Part shown: positions 9,848 through 17,435 of the stretch, piece by piece | Layout: each line of letters opens with the position of its first letter | How positions within the stretch are numbered: the first letter of the stretch is position 1 | Source of the DNA: Bradyrhizobium sp. B097 | Lineage (GTDB): Bacteria; Pseudomonadota; Alphaproteobacteria; Rhizobiales; Xanthobacteraceae | NCBI RefSeq assembly: GCF_038957035.1 | Contig: NZ_CP152412.1 | Span: 992,001 to 1,056,000 of the forward strand | Direction of reading: 5' to 3' | DNA: 64,000 bases | Program-made: the position numbers and the translations under genes | The notes under the pieces: generated by a model | What the model was told of the DNA's origin: nothing | Databases searched by the model: none | Seen by the model: the letters and a program-made list of their open reading frames with translations, nothing else

Positions 9848-10551
9848 CCCCGGCAGGCACAGCACAGCGAAGAGGCGAGCGCGGCTTCACGCTGATCGAG
9901 ACCATCGTCGCGCTGGCGCTGATGGGGCTGTTGCTGTCGGCGCTCGCCAGCATCACGGCGCAATGGCTGCCGAGCTGGAACCGGGGGCTCGACCGGATCC
10001 AGCGCAGCGAACTGATCGGGGTCGCGCTGGAACGGATCGGTGCCGATCTCGCCGCGGCCGAGTTCGTTGCCGCCAACCGCGATAGCCACAAGCCGCTGTT
10101 CGACGGATCGGAATTGTCGGTCACGTTCGTGCGCACGTCGGTGGGGCCGAATGCGGGGCCGGGGCTCGACGTGGTGCACCTTGGTGAAACCCGGGATCGC
10201 GGCGAGTTCGTCACAGTTCGTTCGCAGGCGCGCTTCACGCCGCTGGCCGATGGGGTGTCGCTGTCGGAGCAGGTGCATCTCGGCAGCCCGGTCGTGCTGC
10301 TGCGCGCACCCTATCGCCTGTCGTTCGCCTATGCCGGTCCTGACCGCGCCTGGAAGAGTGCATGGAAGGATGCCAACAAGCTGCCGGCGATGATCCGGTT
10401 GACCGTGCGTGACGCGGCGAGCCAGCGCGTCCTGTCGGTTTCGACCATCGCGCCGGTCCATGTCCAGATTCCGAGTGATTGCACCAAGCCGGACGGCAAT
10501 TGCGGCGACAAGCAAAGTTCCGATGGTGCCACCGATCAGGGGAAGACGTGA
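9844..10551 (+). CDS. gspJ: Minor pseudopilin GspJ
   Basis: 235 residues. The prepilin site ERG^FTLIET has Gly14 and Glu19, followed by a hydrophobic helix (IVALALMGLLLSALASI). The size and the LGVALERIGADL-like segment after the helix fit GspJ. The start ATG overlaps the gspI stop (ATGA) and its stop overlaps the gspK ATG by one base, so translation is coupled through the pseudopilin genes. Confidence 0.87.
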   Translation: MTPAGTAQRRGERGFTLIETIVALALMGLLLSALASITAQWLPSWNRGLDRIQRSELIGVALERIGADLAAAEFVAANRDSHKPLFDGSELSVTFVRTSVGPNAGPGLDVVHLGETRDRGEFVTVRSQARFTPLADGVSLSEQVHLGSPVVLLRAPYRLSFAYAGPDRAWKSAWKDANKLPAMIRLTVRDAASQRVLSVSTIAPVHVQIPSDCTKPDGNCGDKQSSDGATDQGKT

Positions 10552-11468
10552 TGGCGGCGTCTCGCAATCTCGGCCGATCGCCGGCCAATCGCGGCTTCGT
10601 CATCGTTGCGGTGCTCTGGATTCTGCTGGCGCTGTCGTCGCTGGCGATCATCTTCTCGGCCTATCTTGCCGCGTCGGCGCGCGCGTTGGCGGCCAGCGAC
10701 TTGTCGCTGCAGACCGAGGCGCTGGTGTCGGCCGGGCTCGAACTCACTGCCTATCAGCTGACGCTGACGGATGAGAAGACGCGGCCGCAGTACGGGGCGT
10801 TTCATTTCGGGCTGGACGACGCCAGCGTCGGTGTCTCCTTCACGTCGGAGGCCGGCCGTGTTGACCTGAACTACGCGTCGAAGGAAATGCTGATCGGCCT
10901 CTTTGTCGTGCTCGGCGCCCGGAAGGACGCGGCCAGCGAATACGCCGACCGGATCGTCGGCTGGCGAACCCGGCCCGCGCCGGGCAGCGAGAATGTGGAG
11001 GCCGCGCGCTACAACGCGCTCGGCTATTCGCCGCGCCAGGGGCTGTTCACCCATGCCAACGAGCTGGCGCTGGTCGCCGGGATTCCCGAAGCCTTCGTCG
11101 ATCGTGTGTTGCCGTTCGTGACGGTGTTCAACGGCAGTCCGGATGTCGATCCGGCGATCGCCGCGCCGGAAGTCGCTCTTGCCGTGGATAAGGCATCGGG
11201 GAAGCAGCAGGACGGCTTCGGCGCGCCTGCTCCCTCGCCAAACGGCGGCCTCAGTTCCGGATCGCAGGCGCCGAACCCGCAAACTGCGGCATCGACCGCG
11301 CAGAGCCCTTGCTACCGGATCGCAATCTCGATCCGGTTCCGCAACGGTCACCGCACCACGTCTGAAGCGGTGATTGCGCTCGGCGACAAGGCCGAGCCAT
11401 ATCGTGTGTTGTCCTGGCAGAACGATGTCGAGCCACGAAGTATAGTTCTGCCGCGGAGGAGGGGTTGA
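10551..11468 (+). CDS. gspK: Minor pseudopilin GspK (tip subunit)
   Basis: 305 residues. The prepilin site NRG^FVIVAVLWILLAL has Gly15. As in other GspK proteins, the residue at +5 is not Glu but Ala, which fits a tip subunit. The large domain contains SEAGRVDLNYAS and the HhH-like region (ANELALVAGIPEAFVDRVLPFVTVF) typical of GspK. The ATG at 10551 has GGGGAAG upstream and overlaps the gspJ stop; a longer frame from 10479 would run inside gspJ. A Pro/Ser/Ala-rich tail precedes the end. Confidence 0.87.
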   Translation: MAASRNLGRSPANRGFVIVAVLWILLALSSLAIIFSAYLAASARALAASDLSLQTEALVSAGLELTAYQLTLTDEKTRPQYGAFHFGLDDASVGVSFTSEAGRVDLNYASKEMLIGLFVVLGARKDAASEYADRIVGWRTRPAPGSENVEAARYNALGYSPRQGLFTHANELALVAGIPEAFVDRVLPFVTVFNGSPDVDPAIAAPEVALAVDKASGKQQDGFGAPAPSPNGGLSSGSQAPNPQTAASTAQSPCYRIAISIRFRNGHRTTSEAVIALGDKAEPYRVLSWQNDVEPRSIVLPRRRG

Positions 11469-12541
11469 TGGCAATACTCGCCGAAGCACGGCAATGGTTC
11501 GAGCAATGGATCGGCGCGGTTGCGACTGCCGTCGACGGCGTTGCGGGCAGGTTCATGCGCCGGCGCAGCATCGAGCTCGACGAGAATGCCGACGGCACGT
11601 TCACGGCCCGCGCCGCCGCGGCGAGGGATGGCTCGCCGGCAGCTCCGGTTTCGTTCCGGCTCGATCACGACGCGCCGCAGCCTCCGTTGTCAGCGGAGTG
11701 GAAGACGGCGTTCGACGGCAGCCGCATCGAGGTGCGATTGCGATCGGATCACGTCGTCAGCCGCGTGCTCGATTTCCCGAGCCAGGCGGGCGACTTCCTC
11801 GATGGCATGATCCGCGCGCAGGTCGACCGGCTGACGCCATGGACCGCGGCTGATGCGGTCTTTGGCTGGGGTCCGCCGCGGTCGATCTCCAATGACCGTA
11901 TCGAAGTCGCGTTCAGTGCGACCGCGGCGAGCAAGGTCGATCCGCTGATCCGGATGGCCAGGATGCTCGGCGCCGCCACCGTTGCGGTCTCCGCGCCGGC
12001 GGTTGGCGGCGATGGCGCCCAGCAGCAGGTGACGCTGCTCGACAAATCGTTGCGCGGCCTTGCCGGACCCGCGGCTCCGCGCCTGTTGCGCATCGGCCTG
12101 GTCTCGACGGCGGCCGCGGCCGCGGTCTCCCTGCTGCTCAACATCTATCTCGGCGGCTGGCTGCAATCCGAGCAGGAGGACCTGCAACACCGGATCTCGC
12201 AGCGCCGCGCCGCGCTGCGTCTCGATGCCAATGGCGACTCGTCCGGTCTCGGCCTGCTCGCCAAGCGCAAGCAGACGACGCCATCGAGCGTCATGGTTCT
12301 GGAAGCGATCTCGCGCGTCTTGCCCGACACGACCTATGTGACGGAGCTCCGCATCGAGGGCAACAAGGTGCAGGTGGTGGGACTGACCCAGGATGCGCCA
12401 TCCCTGATCCGCCTGCTGGAGCAGTCGCCGCAATTCACCCGCGCGACATTCTTCGCGCCGACGACCCGCGCCGCGAATGAATCGGCGGAGCGGTTCCACG
12501 TCGAGGCCAATATATCCGCTTCCTTTGGGTCCGGCTCATGA
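11468..12541 (+). CDS. gspL: Type II secretion platform protein GspL (PilN-like domain)
   Basis: 357 residues. A cytoplasmic actin-like N-terminal half (RVLDFPSQAGDFLDGMIRAQVDRLTPW) is followed by one membrane helix near residues 196-220 (VSTAAAAAVSLLLNIYLGGWL). A periplasmic PilN-like ferredoxin domain (VTELRIEGNKVQVVGLTQDA) ends the protein. GspL links the GspE ATPase to GspM and the platform. The ATG at 11468 overlaps the gspK stop by one base. The N-terminal region is divergent, so the assignment rests on domain order and operon position. Confidence 0.82.
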   Translation: MAILAEARQWFEQWIGAVATAVDGVAGRFMRRRSIELDENADGTFTARAAAARDGSPAAPVSFRLDHDAPQPPLSAEWKTAFDGSRIEVRLRSDHVVSRVLDFPSQAGDFLDGMIRAQVDRLTPWTAADAVFGWGPPRSISNDRIEVAFSATAASKVDPLIRMARMLGAATVAVSAPAVGGDGAQQQVTLLDKSLRGLAGPAAPRLLRIGLVSTAAAAAVSLLLNIYLGGWLQSEQEDLQHRISQRRAALRLDANGDSSGLGLLAKRKQTTPSSVMVLEAISRVLPDTTYVTELRIEGNKVQVVGLTQDAPSLIRLLEQSPQFTRATFFAPTTRAANESAERFHVEANISASFGSGS

Positions 12542-13101
12542 GCGTAGCATCCCGATCGCTGACGGCCGTCAGCACTTCGCCACTGGTCGCGACCGCGAGC
12601 TATCTCGGCCTGTTCGTGCTGCTGCTCTTCGTCGTCATCTCGTCGCTCTCGGACATCATCGGCCTGCGCAGCGATGTTGCGGCGTCGGCCGGAATGCTGG
12701 AGCAACTCGAGGGACGGTCGAAGGCGAATACCGCGCCCGGTCAGCCCGCGATGCCGACCGGTTTCGCCTATCTCGAAGGGGCGACCGTCACCGTTGCCGG
12801 CGCCACGCTGCTGCAGCGCGTGTCGGGTGCGGTGATCAAGGCCGGCGGCAATGTGCTGTCGACGCAGCTCGACGTTCCCAACGCGCCGGCCAAGGCCGGC
12901 TTCATCAGCATGGTCGCGAGCAGCGAGATCGAGCAGGCGCAGTTGCAGCAGGTGCTCTACGATCTCGAAGCCGGCATGCCGTTCCTGTTCATCGACCAAT
13001 TGGTCGTGCAACCCGTCGCCGACGAGGCGGCGAAGGGCGCCGATCCCGGCAAGCTGCGCGTGCTACTCGGCGTCTCCGGACAATGGCGAGGAGCCAAGTG
13101 A
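12538..13101 (+). CDS. gspM: Type II secretion protein GspM (subtype b)
   Basis: 187 residues. One N-terminal membrane helix (about residues 20-42, YLGLFVLLLFVVISSL) is followed by a short coiled segment. A periplasmic ferredoxin-like domain then resembles the GspM subtype-b family of alphaproteobacteria (PMPTGFAYLEGATVT, QLQQVLYDLEAGMPFLFID). Start and stop overlap gspL and the next gene in ATGA/TGATG fashion. It is expected to pair with GspL in the inner-membrane platform. Confidence 0.82.
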   Translation: MSVASRSLTAVSTSPLVATASYLGLFVLLLFVVISSLSDIIGLRSDVAASAGMLEQLEGRSKANTAPGQPAMPTGFAYLEGATVTVAGATLLQRVSGAVIKAGGNVLSTQLDVPNAPAKAGFISMVASSEIEQAQLQQVLYDLEAGMPFLFIDQLVVQPVADEAAKGADPGKLRVLLGVSGQWRGAK

Positions 13102-13745
13102 TGCGACGCTTCGCTGCAACAATCGTGCTGTTGGCGGTGTCGGCCTATTCGGCGCCGGCTGCGGTGCCTGACCCATCCGGCGATGCACTGGACGCCGGGA
13201 TGCTCGACGATACCCGTCTGGGCGGACCGGTGCTGAGTTCGCCGCCGCCATCCGAACCGGTCACGTCGGTCCGCGTGGCGCCTTCGCCGGCGCCGACGCC
13301 CCGGCCGCTCAGCGCAAATCCGCTGTGGGGCATTCCGCTCAAGACGCTGTCCAACACCCGTGACCGCCCGGTGTTCTCGCCGTCGCGGCGGCCGCCGCCT
13401 GCCGTCGTTGCGGAACCGGAAGTCAGCAAGCCGTTGCCGCCGCCACCGCGCAAGGTCGCGCTCGAGCCGCCGCCGCTGTCGCTCGTCGGAACGATCGCGG
13501 GAGACGATGAAAGCTTCGGGATCTTTCTCGATCAATCGAACAAGACCGCATTGCGGCTGAAGCTCGGCGACGATTTCCAGGGATGGAAGCTGCGGGCCAT
13601 CAGCGGCCGCGAAGTCACCATGCAGAAAGACGAGCACGACGCCGTGCTCACATTGCCCCAGCCAGGCACCGAGGAGAGCGGCGATGTCCGCCTCGTTCCG
13701 GTCAGTACCGACAGGAGGCCGTTGGCTGCGCGGATCCAGCGGTGA
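13101..13745 (+). CDS. GspC/GspN-like periplasmic component at the end of the T2SS operon
   Basis: 214 residues with an N-terminal signal sequence ending near ASAPAAA-type residues. A Pro-rich linker follows, including an NTRDRPVFSPSRRPPP box and VALEPPPLSLVGTIAG. The last 90 residues (SFGIFLDQSNKTALRLKLGDDFQGWKLRAISGREV in pieces) resemble the homology region of GspC, which contacts the secretin N0 domain. No separate gspC with a PDZ domain is seen in the window, so this protein may fill that role. It would link the inner-membrane platform to GspD. The homology-region match is by eye only. Confidence 0.65.
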   Translation: MRRFAATIVLLAVSAYSAPAAVPDPSGDALDAGMLDDTRLGGPVLSSPPPSEPVTSVRVAPSPAPTPRPLSANPLWGIPLKTLSNTRDRPVFSPSRRPPPAVVAEPEVSKPLPPPPRKVALEPPPLSLVGTIAGDDESFGIFLDQSNKTALRLKLGDDFQGWKLRAISGREVTMQKDEHDAVLTLPQPGTEESGDVRLVPVSTDRRPLAARIQR

Positions 13746-13799
13746 CTGTGCGTTGGCTAGGGTTGAGCCAGAAGGAGATGGCGGTTGTGAGCCTTGACC

Positions 13800-14231
13800 C
13801 TAGTTCGAACCGAACCGAAAAAGACTGAGTGCGAACATGACCCACATGGCAATCAGCACGAAGTTGCTGGCGGCGAACGGGACCAGTCGGTGCATGACCC
13901 TGTTGTAGGTCAGATGGATAATGCTGTGGCCCATCCGCAGCACGACATAGGCCCAGGCCAGAGGCAGGAAGACTACATTGACCCTGCTGGTTGCGTAGAG
14001 CGCTAGCGACAGGACGTGAAACAGCACCGGCACTTCGAGGGTGCTCATATAGTTGCGATTGGGAAGCGAGACGTCCGCCGGCACCCTCGCCGATTCGCCG
14101 AGCTTGTAATCGTCCGGCGTGGTTTCGCCGCGAAGTGCGGATTGGATTCGTTTGATCGGCATCATACCCAGCGGGATGAAGGTGAGCAGCGCCATCACGA
14201 TCATCGGCCAGAAGATATATTCCTGTGCCAT
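13800..14231 (-). CDS. MAPEG-family membrane protein
   Basis: 143 residues with four predicted membrane helices. Features typical of the MAPEG superfamily are present: the loop after helix 1 with basic residues (KRIQSAL), NRNYMSTLEVPVLFHVLSLALY with the conserved Asn/Glu pair, and WAYVVLRMGHSIIHLTYN with the RxxH-type motif. MAPEG proteins are glutathione-dependent membrane enzymes in eukaryotes; bacterial members are mostly uncharacterised. It converges on the T2SS operon with a 54-bp gap. No functional link to secretion is evident. Confidence 0.8.
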   Translation of the reverse strand: MAQEYIFWPMIVMALLTFIPLGMMPIKRIQSALRGETTPDDYKLGESARVPADVSLPNRNYMSTLEVPVLFHVLSLALYATSRVNVVFLPLAWAYVVLRMGHSIIHLTYNRVMHRLVPFAASNFVLIAMWVMFALSLFRFGSN

Positions 14232-14313
14232 CCCCTCTCTGCCCGCGTAACACCGGGAACCTATTGCGATTTCTCGCAGATGTCATCCACGAACTCGCGT
14301 GGGGTGGTCGATC

Positions 14314-14805
14314 CTAGCTCAATCCGAGCCAGTTCTGCAGGGCCGGCGTCAGGAGTAGTCCGAGCGCAAGAAAGGGGCCGAACGGGATCGACGTCTGGCG
14401 CTTCATCTCGTGTCCTGCGAGTTGCAGGCTGCCGGCGACAGCAAGTGCCGCGAGCGCCGCGATCAGCAGCAAAGTCGGAATGCCAAAAGCTCCGACCCAG
14501 ATCGTTGCGGCGGCAAGAAACTTGACGTCGCCAAGTCCCAATCCGTCGACATGCCGCAAGACGAAGTAAAGGCGCTGCAAGAGGAAGAACAGGACGCCGA
14601 CGAGGGCGGCGATCGCCATCGCACTGAACGCGGCTGTCATGCTTTCAGTGACCACGACATGTGCGAGCCCGAGTGCCGCGATCGCAAGATTCAGCCAATC
14701 GGGAATGATGCCGTGGCGCAGATCGATCAGCGCGACGGTGCAGCACAGCACGCAAAGCGCGCCGTAGGATGCAATGAAATAAAGAGCTTCGCGATCGATT
14801 GGCAT
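14314..14805 (-). CDS. Type IV prepilin peptidase, short A24 form without methylase domain
   Basis: 163 residues and about six membrane helices. The two catalytic aspartates of the A24 aspartyl protease family are present: Asp28 in IDLRHGIIP and Asp93 in the GLGDVKF motif. The N-terminal methyltransferase domain with zinc cysteines found in classical GspO/PilD is absent, as in CpaA/TadV-type enzymes. The ATG at 14805 was chosen because it gives a first membrane helix after a short leader; the frame is open to 14961 but that extension is hydrophilic. Its position beside gspG-K suggests that it cleaves the five pseudopilin leaders. Confidence 0.85.
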   Translation of the reverse strand: MPIDREALYFIASYGALCVLCCTVALIDLRHGIIPDWLNLAIAALGLAHVVVTESMTAAFSAMAIAALVGVLFFLLQRLYFVLRHVDGLGLGDVKFLAAATIWVGAFGIPTLLLIAALAALAVAGSLQLAGHEMKRQTSIPFGPFLALGLLLTPALQNWLGLS

Positions 14806-15038
14806 GGTGGCGGGACAAGTGTGACGCGTGAACACGCTGTGTTGCAACAACTCGCGCGCGTTGAACAGTGCATTTTCAATCGAGCAATGCGTTTGCGGGA
14901 ATGTGATCGTCAACAACGATCGCGAAGCAGAAAAGATGCGACAAAAAGTCTGCGCTGTCACAAATCCGCATAGGATACCGACAATAGTTCGGCCGATTAC
15001 GTGCCGCGAGCCCTTTGCGGCAGACGAGTGGGTTGGCT

Positions 15039-15824
15039 ATGCACAAGATGCGAGTGGCGGCGTGCCTTGCTTTGCTGGCAGCGTCGGCAGGCGTGCGCGC
15101 CGCGAACGCGGGCGCTCTCGAGGACGGCGCCGAGCGCTATCGGCCGTATCTGATCGAGGGCGTTGCCAGCGCGCTGGCGGGTGCGCGTGCGTTGCGCGAG
15201 CGCGCCGCTGCGGTGGATTTGCCCGGTGCACGGAAGGCTTGGCTGTCGGCGCGCGCCGGTTGGGAGCGCTCGGAGGTGTTCACCGCAGGCTTCGTCCCAG
15301 AGCTCGATGCGCAGATCGACGCCTGGCCGAACGCGGACAGCGGGTTCCATGCCATCGAAGCCAAGCTGTTCGGAGCCGGTAGTACCGACGTCGCTACCGA
15401 TGCGACTGGCCTTGTCGAGCACCTGAACGATCTTCACGGCAAGCTCAAGGATATCAAGCTGACGCCGCAAGGCCTCCTGGATGGCACCGTGCGGCTCGCT
15501 TACGAAGTCGGCGAGAGCAAAGCCGATGGCGGCGAGTCGCGCATCAGCGGCACCTCGCTGGACGATATGCGCAACAATATCGCCGGCATCGACTTCGCCT
15601 ATCACACGATTTTCTCCGCCGCGCTCAACACGGTCGACGGCAAGCTTGACGAGATGGTGACGAACCGGATCGAGCAGCTCGAGGCGATCGTCGCGACGCC
15701 CGACCTGCCGCATGTCAATATCGCCGATCTGCGCCAGACCAGCGAGGAGCTGGTCGTCGCGTTGCAGAGTGCCTCGGCAAAGCTCGGGCTGCAGCGCCCG
15801 ACGCTGGAGGCGCAGGCGCGATGA
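15039..15824 (+). CDS. Imelysin-family periplasmic protein (IrpA/EfeO-like)
   Basis: 261 residues. A signal peptide (about residues 1-23, cleavage near VRAANA) is followed by an all-helical imelysin domain. The GxHxxE signature is present as GFHAIE (Gly102, His104, Glu107). A second helical bundle contains SLDDMRNNIAGIDFAYHTIF. Imelysins bind iron or other ligands in the periplasm and often neighbour di-heme peroxidase-like genes. Here the stop overlaps the next gene's ATG (ATGA), so the two are an operon. There is no cupredoxin domain, unlike full EfeO. ATG 15048 is an alternative start. Confidence 0.83.
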   Translation: MHKMRVAACLALLAASAGVRAANAGALEDGAERYRPYLIEGVASALAGARALRERAAAVDLPGARKAWLSARAGWERSEVFTAGFVPELDAQIDAWPNADSGFHAIEAKLFGAGSTDVATDATGLVEHLNDLHGKLKDIKLTPQGLLDGTVRLAYEVGESKADGGESRISGTSLDDMRNNIAGIDFAYHTIFSAALNTVDGKLDEMVTNRIEQLEAIVATPDLPHVNIADLRQTSEELVVALQSASAKLGLQRPTLEAQAR

Positions 15825-17197
15825 AATCGCTTCAGCTGCGTCCGGCTGCGCTGCTCTCCGCGGTCATCGCCCTTGCGTTGCTTGGGCGCGCGGCGGCGTT
15901 TCCGGTCGATGGCGACAAGACCGTGCTGCCGGTTGCGACCGAGCTGAACGAGGATGCGCTCGACAAGCCGCGCGAGGTGTTCCAGTCCGAGCGGACCGGC
16001 GCCAAGTCGTATCTGGTGAATCTCGGCGATCTCGCCTTCAATTCGCCGGGGCTGCTCGGCGAGGTGGCGCGGCAGGCCGGCGTGAGCTGCGGCACCTGCC
16101 ACGTCAATGGCGCAAACAACGCCAAATTCTTCATGCCGAAGATGTCGAGCCGGCCCGGCACGTTCGACACTACGGGGCCGCTGTTCAATCCGAAGGCCAA
16201 CAACCTTTCGTTCGATCCGGTGCGGATTCCGAGCCTGCGCGGCGCCCGCTATCTCGCACCCTACGGCGCCGATGGCCGGTTCGCCTCGCTGCGTGACTTC
16301 GTCCACAACGTCATCACCAGCGAGTTCGCAGGTCCCGAGCCGTCGCCGGCCACGCTCGATGCGATCGTGGCCTATCTTCACGACATCGATTTCCTGCCCA
16401 ATCCGAGCCTTGGTCCCGCCGGGCGGCTGGCCGGCAAGATCACCGACGCGGAGCGTCGCGGCGAAGCGCTGTTCGCGAAGCCGTTCCCGCACGATCCGGC
16501 GCTGAGCTGCGCGGGGTGCCACGTGCCATCGTCCGGCTTTGTCGATCATCAGCAGCATGACGTCGGCTCGGGCGGCCTGTTCAAGACGCCGACCCTGCGC
16601 AACGCCGACTTCAACGCGCCGTATTTCCACGATGGCCGCTTCGACAATTTCAACCAGGTCGTCGATTATTTCGACCGGACCTTTCAGCTCGACCTCTCGG
16701 CGCAGGACAAGGGCGACCTCGTTGCCTATCTCACGGCCGTCGGCGACGGCGTGCAGCCCTATGAACGCGACGGCGCCGGTGCAACGCTGAAGGAGATCAA
16801 CGATTTCTCGACGGTGCTCGCGACCGCGATTCCCGCCGGCGACAAGGACATCGTCGCGCTTGCAGTCGATACGATCGGCCGCGAGCTGCGCGAGTTGACC
16901 GAGCAATATCCCGATCGCAAGAACACCAGCGTGTCCGGCGGCGAGCAGCAGCGCGTGCTTGCGCGCAGCGGGCTGAAGGAGCTCGTGCTCACGCTGCGGC
17001 GAATCGAGATGGCCGTTGCCGCAGGCCGCAACGCCGACGCTGCAACCGAGTTCAGGAATTATCGCAATCTGATGGCGGCTGCGGTGCCTGCGTTACTGGC
17101 GAGCGCCGAGCCGTGGTCGTTGTTCAATCAAAATGTGCATGATCAGCATTACGCCGCGCTTCGCGAGGTGATGCGCTCCGGGCACGTCTCGCATTGA
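15821..17197 (+). CDS. Di-heme cytochrome c peroxidase / MauG-like protein (copy 1)
   Basis: 458 residues with a signal peptide ending near residue 26 (GRAAA/FP). Two CxxCH haem c sites are seen: CGTCH at residues 90-94 and CAGCH at 230-234. These give the two-haem arrangement of bacterial cytochrome c peroxidases and MauG. Conserved stretches include PVRIPSLRGARYLAPYGADGR and LRNADFNAPYFHDGRFD. The C-terminus extends about 130 residues beyond the usual fold and ends with AEPWSLFNQNVHDQHY, a segment repeated in the paralogue at 20316-21746. It probably oxidises a periplasmic partner or reduces peroxide; the substrate is unknown. It is translationally coupled to the imelysin gene. Confidence 0.85.
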   Translation: MKSLQLRPAALLSAVIALALLGRAAAFPVDGDKTVLPVATELNEDALDKPREVFQSERTGAKSYLVNLGDLAFNSPGLLGEVARQAGVSCGTCHVNGANNAKFFMPKMSSRPGTFDTTGPLFNPKANNLSFDPVRIPSLRGARYLAPYGADGRFASLRDFVHNVITSEFAGPEPSPATLDAIVAYLHDIDFLPNPSLGPAGRLAGKITDAERRGEALFAKPFPHDPALSCAGCHVPSSGFVDHQQHDVGSGGLFKTPTLRNADFNAPYFHDGRFDNFNQVVDYFDRTFQLDLSAQDKGDLVAYLTAVGDGVQPYERDGAGATLKEINDFSTVLATAIPAGDKDIVALAVDTIGRELRELTEQYPDRKNTSVSGGEQQRVLARSGLKELVLTLRRIEMAVAAGRNADAATEFRNYRNLMAAAVPALLASAEPWSLFNQNVHDQHYAALREVMRSGHVSH

Positions 17198-17435
17198 TTG
17201 AGCTGAATTGTAGGGCATTTGCGATCCGCGTCGCTGCGTGGAGCGCTGCATCCGAATTCGATCTTCAGTCGGAGAGTCGAATCGTGGAGATGCAGCGTGC
17301 AGCAGCAGATGTCTTCACAGAAAATATTTGAACGTTTCGAAATTTCTCGCGCGCTTTCACGCAAGCGAAAACCATGCGTCATACTGTCGCACTAAGCAGT
17401 GTGTGTTGCTAACCGCAAACACCCTGAGGTCGACA

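Noticed and set aside
13757..13803. CTAGGGT/ACCCTAG inverted repeat after the T2SS operon
   Set aside because: Arms are only 7 bp with a 33-bp spacer and no T-run; it overlaps the MAPEG stop codon, so I would not call a terminator or an insertion-sequence end.
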